DNA of 64,000 bases, from positions 2,385,336 through 2,449,335 of the forward strand of contig NZ_CP142850.1 in the NCBI RefSeq assembly GCF_036287235.1, written 5' to 3'. Under the pieces are notes generated by a model, which worked only from the letters and a program-made list of their open reading frames with translations, was not told the origin of the DNA and made no database searches. The position numbers and the translations under genes were made by a program. Each line of letters opens with the position of its first letter. The first letter of the stretch is position 1. This document shows positions 29,346-37,577 of this stretch, in pieces. Origin of the DNA: Exiguobacterium sp. 9-2 (GTDB lineage: Bacteria > Bacillota > Bacilli > Exiguobacteriales > Exiguobacteriaceae).

Positions 29346-30562
29346 TAGTCTTCCCTCACTTCGATGGCTTGTGCGTGTGCTTCGAGTCCTTCGACCCGGG
29401 CAACGGTCTTCGCTGCGTTCGCGAGACGTTGTACGCCTGCGCGTGTGGCTTCGAGCATCGTCTGGTGACGCAAGAACGTCCGCGCCGATAATCCAGACGC
29501 AAAACGAGCTGTTCCGGATGTCGGTAAGACGTGGTTCGTTCCAGCGACGTAATCGCCGAGCGTTTCCGGTGTCTCGTGACCGAGGAAGATCATCCCAGCG
29601 TGACGGATCGACTTGACGACCTCTTGCGGATTGGCAACGGCAAGTTCCAAGTGTTCCGCTGCGAGACGGTTCGCTTCTTCGATCGCTTTCTCAAGTGGAG
29701 CGACGAAGACGCCACCGTTTTCCATCGCACGACGGGCAATCTCTTGACGCGGCAATTGCTGTAAGCGCCGCTCGATTTCTGCATCCACCGCTTGTTTCAT
29801 CTCTTCCGTTGGCACGAAGGCGATCGCGACAGCGTCACGGTCGTGTTCGGCTTGCGCAAGGAGGTCGGCTGCGATCCGGTCCGGATGCGCTGTTTCGTCC
29901 GCGATGACGACGACTTCCGATGGACCGGCAACCGAGTCGATACCAACGATCCCGTAGACTTGGCGTTTTGCTTCAGCAACGAAGCGGTTTCCGGGTCCGA
30001 CGATCAAGTCAACGGCTTGGATGCTTTCTGTTCCAAATGTCAGCGCGGCGACCGCTTGTGCTCCACCAATCGTATAGATTTCTGTCACACCAGCGATGCG
30101 TGCCGCAACGAGAACCTCATCACTTAAGTTCGTCATCGGTGTCACCATGACGACGCGTTCGACTCCGGCAACTTTCGCTGGAATCGCGTTCATCAAGACG
30201 GTCGATGGATAACTTGCTGCACCACCCGGTACGTAGATCCCGACCGAATCAACGGGAACGAACCGTTGGCGTCGTGTCACGTCTGCTTCGACGAGTTCGA
30301 TGTCAGACGGTAGTTCTTGTTCGTGCCACTCGACGAGTCGTGTCGCCATCAACTTCAACGAGTCAATCAAGTTGGCGTCTGCCTGTTCGAAGGCTTGTGT
30401 GATCCGTGTTTCACTGAGACGGAAATCTTCGAGATCGACCTGATCGAATTGGTTCGTGTAATCGCGGACAGCAGCGTCACCGTCTGTTGCGACGCGTTCG
30501 AGAATCGCGCGGACCGCGAGCTCCGTGTCGCGATCGATGCTGAATGGTTTTGTCGGTGTCAT
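29345..30562 (-). CDS. hisD: Histidinol dehydrogenase HisD
   Basis: HisD is the zinc enzyme that oxidises histidinol to histidine in two NAD-dependent steps. The 405-residue protein has the family signature region IVGIDSVAGPSEVVVIAD, the catalytic glutamate-histidine stretch EHLELAVANP and the zinc region LAQAEHDRDAVA. The ATG at 30562 (MTPTKPFSID) has AAGGAG 10 nt upstream and overlaps hisG by 4 bp; a start 72 nt earlier lies inside hisG. Confidence 0.95.
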   Translation of the reverse strand: MTPTKPFSIDRDTELAVRAILERVATDGDAAVRDYTNQFDQVDLEDFRLSETRITQAFEQADANLIDSLKLMATRLVEWHEQELPSDIELVEADVTRRQRFVPVDSVGIYVPGGAASYPSTVLMNAIPAKVAGVERVVMVTPMTNLSDEVLVAARIAGVTEIYTIGGAQAVAALTFGTESIQAVDLIVGPGNRFVAEAKRQVYGIVGIDSVAGPSEVVVIADETAHPDRIAADLLAQAEHDRDAVAIAFVPTEEMKQAVDAEIERRLQQLPRQEIARRAMENGGVFVAPLEKAIEEANRLAAEHLELAVANPQEVVKSIRHAGMIFLGHETPETLGDYVAGTNHVLPTSGTARFASGLSARTFLRHQTMLEATRAGVQRLANAAKTVARVEGLEAHAQAIEVRED

Positions 30563-31170
30563 GATCGTGTCACTCCTTCTGTCAATTGCTCGAGCAAGCG
30601 GATGACTTCCACCCGCTTCCGTTTTAACGTCCATTCGCTCGTAAAGAATCGAGCGCTGATATCGATGATTTTTTCGTATTCATTTAGTCCGTTCGCCCGT
30701 AACGTCTCACCTGTCTCGACGATATCGACGATTGCGTCAGCAAGACCAAGTAACGGTGCTAGTTCAACGGATCCGTTCAACGGTACGATGTCGACGTCGA
30801 CACCGAGTTCGCTGAAGTAGCGTTTTGCGATGACCGGATACTTCGTCGCGATCCGGACGCGGCGTCCGCCTTCGAATTGCAACGGTTCCTTTGCACAGAC
30901 GGACATCCGGCAGACACCGAACGGTAATTCCGCGAGTTCCGATAGTTCTTGATCCGATTCCAGTAGGATATCACTGCCGGTGATCGCGACGTCAAGAACA
31001 CCTTGAGCGACATACGGAATCAAATCCGATCCTTTCATGAAGACGAATTCGTGCTCGCCCCGTTTGACGATTAGTTCGCGTTCAATGGCTCCCCATGTCT
31101 CGACGCCAGCTTCTTTTAGATAACGTTCTGTCGCTTTCGACAGCCGTCCTTTCGTAATTCCGATTCGCAT
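30559..31170 (-). CDS. hisG: ATP phosphoribosyltransferase HisG, short form
   Basis: HisG joins ATP and PRPP in the committed step of histidine synthesis. At 203 residues it is the short form, which lacks the C-terminal regulatory domain and needs HisZ for activity and feedback control. The family motifs ITKGRLSKATERYL, AITGSDILLES and IVDIVETGETLRANGL are present; the last is the PRPP loop. It directly follows hisZ. Confidence 0.95.
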   Translation of the reverse strand: MRIGITKGRLSKATERYLKEAGVETWGAIERELIVKRGEHEFVFMKGSDLIPYVAQGVLDVAITGSDILLESDQELSELAELPFGVCRMSVCAKEPLQFEGGRRVRIATKYPVIAKRYFSELGVDVDIVPLNGSVELAPLLGLADAIVDIVETGETLRANGLNEYEKIIDISARFFTSEWTLKRKRVEVIRLLEQLTEGVTRS

Positions 31171-31992
31171 TTAGAGCACCTCCGCCAACCGTTCGACCGA
31201 GAATCCGATGCCGAACGCCTGTTGTTCTTGTCCGAATTGTTCATAGAGCCGGTCGTAGCGTCCACCGACGAGGACGGGTTCCGTCACGCCTTCGATGAAA
31301 CCGTGGACCGTGATCCCGTCGTAGTACGTCTGTAAGCCCATTTGACCGAAGTCGAGATCGGCATTGACGGCTTCCGCGAGATCAAGCACGGCATTGAGTC
31401 GTGTTTCGTCAACGTACGGTAAGATCGTCTCTGCTCCTTCGCGTCCGAATAATAAAGGAAGTTTCGCAAGTAAGGCATCATCAAGTTGACCCGCGATTCG
31501 CTTCAGTTCGATGACGTTACGTAAACGAAGCATCTGTGTCACTTGGTCGCGTAAGTGGTGATCACCGACACGTGTCTCAATCAAATGCTCGATCAGTCCG
31601 GCATCGCCGATTGAGAGGGTGACTTCTTTTCCTGTCAGTTCCTCGACGAGTCGGACCGCGAGTTGGATTGCTTCGACTTCTGCGATTTGTCCCCGTTCCT
31701 CGAATCCGACCTGGAACTTCTCTTCCGGTTGAAAGACGGAGCCACTGTAGAAGACACGTTTATATTGTTCGCGACCGCGTTCGCTGAGTGCACGTGCGAC
31801 ACTAGTCGTAAAATCCATCCGAATCTGTTCCCGTCCACCGATTTCCTCAATTAAGGGGGTGATTAATCGGGTATAGTTAGATTGTTCGAGTCCATCTTCG
31901 AGCTGACGGATGACCTGCTGGAGCCGCGTTGCTGAGGCACCGACATAGTCCGTCGCTCCATCCTTGAGTCGAATCGTAGAAAATGATTGCAT
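31171..31992 (-). CDS. hisZ: ATP phosphoribosyltransferase regulatory subunit HisZ (short)
   Basis: HisZ is a paralogue of histidyl-tRNA synthetase that binds histidine and switches on short HisG. The 273-residue protein keeps the class II synthetase-like core, with TPLIEEIGG, RMDFTTSVARAL and the end QAFGIGFSVERLAEVL. Many HisZ proteins are nearer 390 residues, so this one is compact, lacking most of the region after the catalytic-like core. It is the first gene of the operon; AAGGAG stands 8 nt before the ATG. Confidence 0.88.
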   Translation of the reverse strand: MQSFSTIRLKDGATDYVGASATRLQQVIRQLEDGLEQSNYTRLITPLIEEIGGREQIRMDFTTSVARALSERGREQYKRVFYSGSVFQPEEKFQVGFEERGQIAEVEAIQLAVRLVEELTGKEVTLSIGDAGLIEHLIETRVGDHHLRDQVTQMLRLRNVIELKRIAGQLDDALLAKLPLLFGREGAETILPYVDETRLNAVLDLAEAVNADLDFGQMGLQTYYDGITVHGFIEGVTEPVLVGGRYDRLYEQFGQEQQAFGIGFSVERLAEVL

Positions 31993-32026
31993 ACTCCCAC
32001 TCCTTTATCTTATTATCACTGTACCA

Positions 32027-32043
32027 CGCTAAATTATTTAACG
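32027..32043. promoter_or_regulatory. Inverted repeat at the his transcription start
   Basis: CGCTAAATTATTTAACG is an 8+8 bp inverted repeat with one mismatch. It covers the predicted start site downstream of the his -10 box, a typical repressor position. The binding protein is unknown. Confidence 0.5.
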
Positions 32044-32045
32044 AT

Positions 32046-32074
32046 AAGATACCGCGTTTGGGGCACATTGTCAA
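32046..32074 (-). promoter_or_regulatory. Sigma-A promoter of the histidine operon
   Basis: The minus strand reads TTGACA, 17 nt, TATCTT. No T-box or leader peptide is visible in the short leader, so control is more likely by an operator. Confidence 0.8.
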
Positions 32075-32114
32075 TCGCTTTGCTTGCCAATTCTAAAAAA
32101 TCGGAGGGTTACTC

Positions 32115-32909
32115 ATGCAATTATTGAAATGGGACGGTCACGTCCACAGTCCATATTGTCCACACGGTACGAAGGATCCACTTGAAGCCTACATCGAGCG
32201 TGCCTTAGAGCAAGGCTTAGAACGGATCAGCTTCACGGAACATGCCCCTTTACCTGAAGGTGTGACGGATCCTGCGCCAGATAACGATTCCGGAATGTCG
32301 TTCGCGACAGCCGATGCCTACCTGAAGGAATTGACGCAACTCCGCGAGACATACAAGAATCAGATTGATATCCGGATCGGGATGGAGTTCGACTACTGGG
32401 AAGGGCATGTCGACGGTACGCGTGACATCATTGCCCGCTACGCTGACGTCTTAACCGACGGCATTCTCTCACTGCATTACTTATACATCGATGAGCAATA
32501 TTACGGCGTCGACTTCAGCAAGGAAAGCTTCGGTGAGATCGTCACGAAACTCGGAAGCGTCACGGCGGTACACGAACGCTATTATGAAGGCATCCAAGCC
32601 CTCGTCATGACGGACCTCGGTGCACACCAGCCGAAGCGCCTCGGTCACTTAACGTTACCGACGAAATTCATCCAAGCCTATCCGCTTGAGTCGAACCCAA
32701 CGAACCTCGACGACACGTTACGGAAGATCCGTCAGGCGAACTTCACACTCGACGTCAACACAGCAGGACTCCGGAAACCATTATGTGGTCTTTCCTATCC
32801 TTACCCGGAACTCTTGCAAGTCACGCAGTCGTTATCGCTTCCGCTCGTCTATGGATCTGATGCCCATCTTGCGAAAGATGTCGGTGCTGATTTTGATTTC
32901 AAATGGTAA
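32115..32909 (+). CDS. hisJ: Histidinol-phosphatase HisJ (PHP family)
   Basis: HisJ removes phosphate from histidinol phosphate, the step before HisD. The 264-residue PHP-domain protein has the metal motifs DGHVHSPYCPHG at the N-terminus, ISFTEHAPLP, and YGSDAHLAKDVG near the end. It is divergent from the his operon, with GGAGGG before the ATG, and shares the same intergenic region of about 120 bp, so the two transcripts could be co-regulated. It completes the pathway encoded here. Confidence 0.94.
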   Translation: MQLLKWDGHVHSPYCPHGTKDPLEAYIERALEQGLERISFTEHAPLPEGVTDPAPDNDSGMSFATADAYLKELTQLRETYKNQIDIRIGMEFDYWEGHVDGTRDIIARYADVLTDGILSLHYLYIDEQYYGVDFSKESFGEIVTKLGSVTAVHERYYEGIQALVMTDLGAHQPKRLGHLTLPTKFIQAYPLESNPTNLDDTLRKIRQANFTLDVNTAGLRKPLCGLSYPYPELLQVTQSLSLPLVYGSDAHLAKDVGADFDFKW

Positions 32910-32912
32910 AAC

Positions 32913-32947
32913 AAAAATCCGGATGCCGTAGCGTCCGGATTTTTTTG
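32913..32947. terminator. Terminator between hisJ and the lipoprotein gene
   Basis: The stem AATCCGGA/TCCGGATT with a loop of 10 nt has T-runs on the plus strand and an A-run on the other side. It serves hisJ and probably also the convergent lipoprotein gene. Confidence 0.85.
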
Positions 32948-32948
32948 T

Positions 32949-33719
32949 TTAAGAATACGGGAAATCAGCAGAGTCGACAGGAGCAATCGATCGTGCTAAT
33001 TTTTTTAATTGTTTTAGCGACACGTTACCGGACAGGAGGACGATTTGATTGTCCTCGACGTAGTAGAGGTTCGTTCTCTTTTGTTTCTGCTCGAAATAAG
33101 CCGTCTGTCCGTTCGCAAGTGTCGTTTCCTTCCAGTCCTCGCCTTGAACGTCTTGCTTCGGAACAACGGTTAGAAGAATCGTTTGGGACTTCGTGTGGAA
33201 GAACCAAACACTATCGTCCCCATTAGGAGTCGAACTACTCATAATCGCTTGGAATGTCGAGAACGGTAAATTCAAGCCGCGAGCAGAACTACTCTTCTTA
33301 ATGTTTTGAACGTCGTCATATGAGACGCCTCCTAACATCCAGTTCGTCTCTTGCTTGGTATACTCTAGTACAGCAAGACGATCTGCTCCTTTTGGATAAT
33401 GCAGCGTCACGTAAGCATGATTTCCGACAACGATACTGCTCCAGATATCACCTTCAGTCGGGTGCGCTTTTGTTCCATCTTTAAAGTAAAACGTCACGTG
33501 ACGACGGAAATCCGCTTCAAACGAATCCTGTTCTGAAAAGTCCTTCGCTTTAATGCGTTGCACGATGGCATCGGGATTATTTACATCTTCAGCAGTATTA
33601 TCCTCGATCCAGTGTGACCTAAGCTGATTCAAAGGCGGAATTTGGTCCGGTTCTGCACAACCGGTCAAGATACTTGCAGCGAGTAAAGCACTGATTACAC
33701 CAATCCGTTGAAATCGCAT
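32949..33719 (-). CDS. Putative lipoprotein of unknown function
   Basis: This 256-residue protein has a lipoprotein signal peptide with lipobox ILTGC, so Cys21 is probably lipidated and the protein anchored on the outer face of the membrane. The C-terminal part (GQTAYFEQKQKRTNLYYVE and IVLLSGNVSLKQLKKL) resembles the fold of DUF4367-type domains found in sporulation or anti-sigma lipoproteins, but the match is weak. The ATG at 33719 follows AAAAGGAG; the in-frame part further upstream is not needed. It is a single-gene transcript. Confidence 0.65.
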   Translation of the reverse strand: MRFQRIGVISALLAASILTGCAEPDQIPPLNQLRSHWIEDNTAEDVNNPDAIVQRIKAKDFSEQDSFEADFRRHVTFYFKDGTKAHPTEGDIWSSIVVGNHAYVTLHYPKGADRLAVLEYTKQETNWMLGGVSYDDVQNIKKSSSARGLNLPFSTFQAIMSSSTPNGDDSVWFFHTKSQTILLTVVPKQDVQGEDWKETTLANGQTAYFEQKQKRTNLYYVEDNQIVLLSGNVSLKQLKKLARSIAPVDSADFPYS

Positions 33720-33851
33720 GACAATCTCCTTTTCCTCTTTTTTCCTTTCTTTGAGTATCTCACGTTGCGGGACTAAGTCTTTAAGAAAATTATGAAAAGA
33801 AGGAAAGGAGAATTTCTGATTAATACGCATTCATACGCGAAAAATCTACAG

Positions 33852-33901
33852 ACAAAAACAGACTAGCCCCCTTCTATTTGAAGAAAAGAACTAATCTGTT
33901 T
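33852..33901 (-). terminator. Terminator of hxlA-hxlB
   Basis: A stem AACAGAtTAG/CTAgTCTGTT is followed by TTTTGTC on the minus strand, just after the hxlB stop. Confidence 0.75.
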
Positions 33902-33909
33902 CGCATGTT

Positions 33910-34458
33910 TCATTCTAAGTTGGCATGTTTCCCGTACATCGTTTGCGAATCGAGCTGTTTGTCTTCCATGATCTGCAGAATCAATCCATCATAGAACAAC
34001 AACATCGTCTGTTCGAACAACGAGCCCATCGGTTGAACCGTCTCGTCCGCTGATGCCGTTTGTTCTTTCGGAACTCCAGGCAATTGGACGACCAAGTCGG
34101 CTAATCGTGCTAACGTTGACGTCGGACTGATCGTGACAACCGCTACCGTTCCACCAAGTTGCTGTGCTTTCTCGACGATTGGAATCAAGGTTTTCGTCTC
34201 ACCTGATCCGGAACCGACGATTAACAAGTCACCCTCGCGTAAATTCGCCGTGACCGTCTCGCCGACGACATAAGCATCGAGTCCCATGTGCATCAGCCGC
34301 ATGACGAACGCTTTCCCCATCAAGCCGGAGCGACCGGCTCCTGCGAGAAAGATTCGGTTCGCTTGAAGCACAGCGTCTGCCAGTTCTTTCGTCTCCGTCT
34401 CATCGATCGCTTCGACCGTCGATGTCAGTTCTTTGATAATCGTTTGGATATGTGTCAT
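33910..34458 (-). CDS. hxlB: 6-phospho-3-hexuloisomerase HxlB
   Basis: HxlB converts the hexulose 6-phosphate made by HxlA into fructose 6-phosphate, the second step of the ribulose monophosphate route. The 182-residue SIS-domain protein has the sugar-phosphate motifs FLAGAGRSGLMGKAF and VGSGSGETKTLI and the C-terminal PMGSLFEQTMLLFYD region. It follows hxlA with no gap. In organisms that are not methylotrophs this pair detoxifies formaldehyde. Confidence 0.94.
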   Translation of the reverse strand: MTHIQTIIKELTSTVEAIDETETKELADAVLQANRIFLAGAGRSGLMGKAFVMRLMHMGLDAYVVGETVTANLREGDLLIVGSGSGETKTLIPIVEKAQQLGGTVAVVTISPTSTLARLADLVVQLPGVPKEQTASADETVQPMGSLFEQTMLLFYDGLILQIMEDKQLDSQTMYGKHANLE

Positions 34459-35094
34459 TTACGCCTCTTGCAGCATCCGGTGCATCGTTGACGCTGTCTT
34501 TTGTTTATCATCTTGTCCCGTGATCCCGCCACCGACGATGATCAGATCAGGACGTGCAGCGATGACTTCCGGTAACGTCTCCATCTTGATACCACCCGCA
34601 ACAGCTGTTTTTGCGTTTGTCACAACCGATTTGATTGTCGCAAGATCCTCGAACGAGTTTTGACCGACTGCTTGGAGATCGTAACCTGTGTGGACACAGA
34701 TGTAGTCGACGCCTAATGCATCAAGTTCTTTCGCCCGTGTTGCGATATCTTTCACAGCAATCATGTCGACGAGAATCTGTTTGCCTGATTTTTTCGCTTC
34801 TTCGACTGCCCCTTTGATCGACATGTCTTCGGCTGCACCAAGAATCGTTACGATATCAGCGCCGTGTGCGACAGCTTGACTGACTTCGTAGCCGGCAGCG
34901 TCCATGATCTTCAAGTCAGCGAGGACCGTTAAGTTCGGGAACGCGGCTTTCATTTCTTTGACGGCGCGGAGCCCCTCGTTGATGACGACCGGTGTGCCGA
35001 TCTCAACGATATCTAAATTGTCTTCCCCGATTTCTTTGACTAAAGCGATCGCACCTGCTGTATCGACTAAATCAATTGCGAGTTGTAATTTCAT
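34459..35094 (-). CDS. hxlA: 3-hexulose-6-phosphate synthase HxlA
   Basis: HxlA fixes formaldehyde onto ribulose 5-phosphate. The 211-residue (beta/alpha)8 protein shares the orotidine decarboxylase superfamily layout, with [15 protein letters not shown], the catalytic block [26 protein letters not shown] and the phosphate end [11 protein letters not shown]. It is first in the hxlA-hxlB operon, divergent from hxlR. Formaldehyde detoxification is inferred since no methanol dehydrogenase gene is in view. Confidence 0.94.
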   Translation of the reverse strand: MKLQLAIDLVDTAGAIALVKEIGEDNLDIVEIGTPVVINEGLRAVKEMKAAFPNLTVLADLKIMDAAGYEVSQAVAHGADIVTILGAAEDMSIKGAVEEAKKSGKQILVDMIAVKDIATRAKELDALGVDYICVHTGYDLQAVGQNSFEDLATIKSVVTNAKTAVAGGIKMETLPEVIAARPDLIIVGGGITGQDDKQKTASTMHRMLQEA

Positions 35095-35169
35095 TTTATA
35101 TCTCTCCCATTCTTCTCTGTATTGTCGTACCTGACACTTCCTTCAAACGTTCATGAAGGAACAGGACTA

Positions 35170-35198
35170 AATATAATCCGCGGGAGCATTCTTGAGAA
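35170..35198 (-). promoter_or_regulatory. Sigma-A promoter of hxlAB
   Basis: The minus strand reads TTCTCA, 17 nt, TATATT. The poor -35 box fits a promoter that needs an activator. Confidence 0.6.
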
Positions 35199-35201
35199 GT
35201 A

Positions 35202-35243
35202 CGCACTTTTAATTTACATAGTGCGGTTTTTCATACATAGTGC
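35202..35243. promoter_or_regulatory. HxlR binding region: direct and inverted repeats
   Basis: ACATAGTGC occurs twice, at 35216-35224 and 35235-35243, 19 bp apart, just upstream of the hxlAB -35 box. GCACT at 35203-35207 also forms an inverted repeat with the first copy. B. subtilis HxlR activates hxlAB from tandem repeats upstream of the promoter, so this is the likely site. Confidence 0.65.
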
Positions 35244-35298
35244 AGAAAAGTATACTGTCGATTGGAAGAAAGACTATACTAGAACAGGAGGTGGAACA

Positions 35299-35664
35299 AT
35301 GCCACATTTTGAAGACCGTCAGTTTAACTGTGAGAAGGAATTGACCCTCTCGATCATCGGGGGAAAATGGAAGATGCTCATTCTTTGGCACTTAGGCAAG
35401 GAAGGGACAAAACGCTTCGGGGAACTGAAAAGTCTGATGCCCGGGATCACACAACGGATGCTCGTCAATCAACTGCGGGAACTCGAAGACCACCACATCA
35501 TTCACCGGGAAGTTTATCCGGTCGTACCACCGAAGGTCGAATACTCGTTGACGCCACACGGCCATAGTTTAATGCCGATTTTAGATGCGATGTATGACTG
35601 GGGTAAGGATTATGCGAAAAACGTTCTGGAGATCGACTTCGAACAACAAAAGATATCACCATAA
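35299..35664 (+). CDS. hxlR: HxlR-type transcriptional activator
   Basis: This 121-residue winged helix protein matches the HxlR family: [22 protein letters not shown] at the start (key residues GGKWK), [13 protein letters not shown] as the recognition region and [15 protein letters not shown] in the wing. The neighbouring hxlA-hxlB operon makes it the formaldehyde-responsive activator. The ATG at 35299 follows AGGAGGTG by 7 nt; the long in-frame extension upstream runs through the regulatory region and is rejected. In-frame TATACT at 35275-35280 may be its own -10 box. Confidence 0.9.
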   Translation: MPHFEDRQFNCEKELTLSIIGGKWKMLILWHLGKEGTKRFGELKSLMPGITQRMLVNQLRELEDHHIIHREVYPVVPPKVEYSLTPHGHSLMPILDAMYDWGKDYAKNVLEIDFEQQKISP

Positions 35665-35721
35665 AAAAGATGCTCATGTTCTTGTCTCTTTTCAGAGATA
35701 AGTCCATGGAGCATCTTTTTT
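35664..35721. terminator. Bidirectional terminator between hxlR and the GNAT gene
   Basis: The stem AAAAAAGATGCTCATG/CATGGAGCATCTTTTTT with an inner CTTGTCT/AGATAAG hairpin gives T-runs on both strands between two convergent genes. Confidence 0.88.
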
Positions 35722-36229
35722 AGGATTCTTCCACTGTATAAATCTTCGACATCGCCAGTTCATCGACGTATTCGCCATCGATGAAGAGCGATGCGATGCG
35801 TGTTCCTTCGATGTTGAAGCCAAACTTATGATAGAGCTCGATTGCCCGCAAGTTGTCCTTGCGAACCGTCAACTCGAGTCGGATGAGTCCCGCTTCAATC
35901 GCAAATGCATCAACCGCTTCAAGTAGACCCGCACCAAGCCCACGACCCGTATAGGCATCGAGCAAGCCGATGACGAGGTTCGCCCGGTGACGAATCCGAC
36001 TCGGCTCACCACCAACGACGAGCACATAACCGACGAGTTGCTCGTCGACATCCACGACAAAGATGTCCGAGTTCGCAGCCTGACCGAACTTCTCGATGAA
36101 CGCCTCCGCCTGTTCCGTTGACAGGACGCGTTCTTCCGGCTCATACAACATATATTTCGTTTCCCGATCAATGCGTCGCATCAAGTCCGATAATGCCTTT
36201 CCGTCCATCAACGTGGCACGTCGTATCAT
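35720..36229 (-). CDS. GNAT family N-acetyltransferase
   Basis: This 169-residue protein has a GNAT fold. The acetyl-CoA loop is in LLDAYTGRGLGAGLLEAV, which carries the R/Q-x-x-G-x-G/A pattern, and motif B is in RAIELYHKFGFNIEGTRI. The end, with LFIDGEYVDELAMSK, resembles the RimJ/PhnO-like small molecule or peptide acetyltransferases. The substrate cannot be told. It has GGGAG 9 nt before the ATG and borders the AT-rich island. Confidence 0.82.
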   Translation of the reverse strand: MIRRATLMDGKALSDLMRRIDRETKYMLYEPEERVLSTEQAEAFIEKFGQAANSDIFVVDVDEQLVGYVLVVGGEPSRIRHRANLVIGLLDAYTGRGLGAGLLEAVDAFAIEAGLIRLELTVRKDNLRAIELYHKFGFNIEGTRIASLFIDGEYVDELAMSKIYTVEES

Positions 36230-36271
36230 AGGTGTCAGCTCCCATTCATTAAAGTTAAATTATTTTTCAAA

Positions 36272-37192
36272 TCAAAATTTAGTTTTTTTTATTACTTCAC
36301 CAATTTCATTAAACTCCCATCCTTCGATATCTTTATCGAAAAAAATTTTTTGGAAGCCATCACCGTTGATATATTTTAAAAGTAAAAGGGCTATTTTCTG
36401 ACCTATATTAATAATATTTTGAGTATTAGTTTTATAACTAAAAAAAGAATATTCAAAACCCTTTATTTCAATAAAATCATCGTTCAAATATATATATTTC
36501 TCTTCCTTAAAAATGTGAACTTCTTTAGTTTCTTTATCTTCGACTCTTTCAGCGCTATTTATAATTGGTGAAATTACTTCACTAAATGACATCTTTCTCT
36601 CTTTCCTAGCATTATAAAAATATTCATCTGTAGCATCGACTCTTTTCACGGAAGATTCGCCTATATTTTCTTTATTTTTTATTTCTTTTAAATTATTAGT
36701 ATTTAATAAAAATTTAATTTTAGGAGTAGTTATCATAATATAATCAATTTGTACAATTATTTCTTGAACTTTATTTTCCCAATCTTGATTTTCAAATTCT
36801 TTTAAAATAACAAGTTGTATATTTTCATCATTTGCGAAATCTTTAGCCGGTTGGGTATACCCTTTTGTTGTAATAATAATTGATTTATCTGGTTTTATTT
36901 GATGAATAACACCATAAAAATTTCTTACAATATCAATACCAATTGTTTCAGAGTAATCCTTACATTCAATAAGAACTCTCCGTTTTGGTCCTTCTTTTTT
37001 TTCAATAACTACGTCTATTTGATGTTGTGCGTTTTTGCCCTCACCAGATAGTTTTAAATCATGCAAAACTACATCATTGTTATCTTCGTTAAGAATTTTA
37101 AAAATAATAGCAGCTAGTTTTTCATATTTTGTACCATTTTTTAATTTTTCTTCTGTAACATATCGATCATAAATTGTATCCATTTTACTCAT
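36272..37192 (-). CDS. Restriction endonuclease-like (Mrr_cat-type) protein, AT-rich
   Basis: This 306-residue protein has a PD-(D/E)xK nuclease pattern in its first half: NGTKYEKLAAIIF, then HQIDVVIEKK and RVLIECKDYSETI, where the Asp and the Glu-x-Lys would be metal and catalytic residues. This fits Mrr_cat or similar restriction-like domains. The second half is not recognised and has no membrane segment. The gene is far richer in A and T than its neighbours, sits alone next to the 3' end of ssrA, and has no methylase or specificity partner. The ATG at 37192 follows GGGAGG by 8 nt. Confidence 0.7.
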   Translation of the reverse strand: MSKMDTIYDRYVTEEKLKNGTKYEKLAAIIFKILNEDNNDVVLHDLKLSGEGKNAQHQIDVVIEKKEGPKRRVLIECKDYSETIGIDIVRNFYGVIHQIKPDKSIIITTKGYTQPAKDFANDENIQLVILKEFENQDWENKVQEIIVQIDYIMITTPKIKFLLNTNNLKEIKNKENIGESSVKRVDATDEYFYNARKERKMSFSEVISPIINSAERVEDKETKEVHIFKEEKYIYLNDDFIEIKGFEYSFFSYKTNTQNIINIGQKIALLLLKYINGDGFQKIFFDKDIEGWEFNEIGEVIKKTKF

Positions 37193-37577
37193 TTTAAATA
37201 CCTCCCTTTTGATTAATACAATATATTTGTGTTTACAAAAAAGCATTCCTACTATATATAAGGTAAGAATGTTTCTTTCAACTTCTTATTTTTTTTATTT
37301 GATATATTCATTAAGCTCATCGAATAATTTTTTGTCTAATTTTAACTATATCCTCACACATTTTTTAGTAGCTGTTTGATATTAGTTGGGAGTTATATAA
37401 TCTAGTAATGAGTCAACAAACAGATTAATCCCATTTTTTGTTATAAATTATTATATCATATCTCTATTCACAGAATTCAAGTTTGAAAAGTGTATATTCA
37501 AAGTTTTAATAAATAAAAAAATGTCTAAATCCTATTAGAGGACTTAGACATTTTTGAAATCCTAAGATTTCAGGGTA
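37193..37577. other. AT-rich intergenic stretch between the nuclease gene and ssrA
   Basis: No complete gene is seen. A short minus-strand open stretch near 37296-37340 would encode DKKLFDELNEYIK followed by a stop, possibly the end of a decayed gene. The only clear feature is the ssrA terminator at 37514-37555. No copy of the ssrA 3' end that would mark an attachment site was found. Confidence 0.5.
37514..37555 (-). terminator. Terminator of ssrA
   Basis: The stem AAATGTCTAAgTCC/GGAtTTAGACATTT is followed by TTTTTATTT on the minus strand, about 22 nt past the tmRNA CCA end. Confidence 0.9.

Noticed and set aside
37296-37340. Small gene or pseudogene upstream of the nuclease gene
   Set aside because: Only about 13 sensible codons precede the stop and an upstream in-frame stop cuts it off; too short to call.
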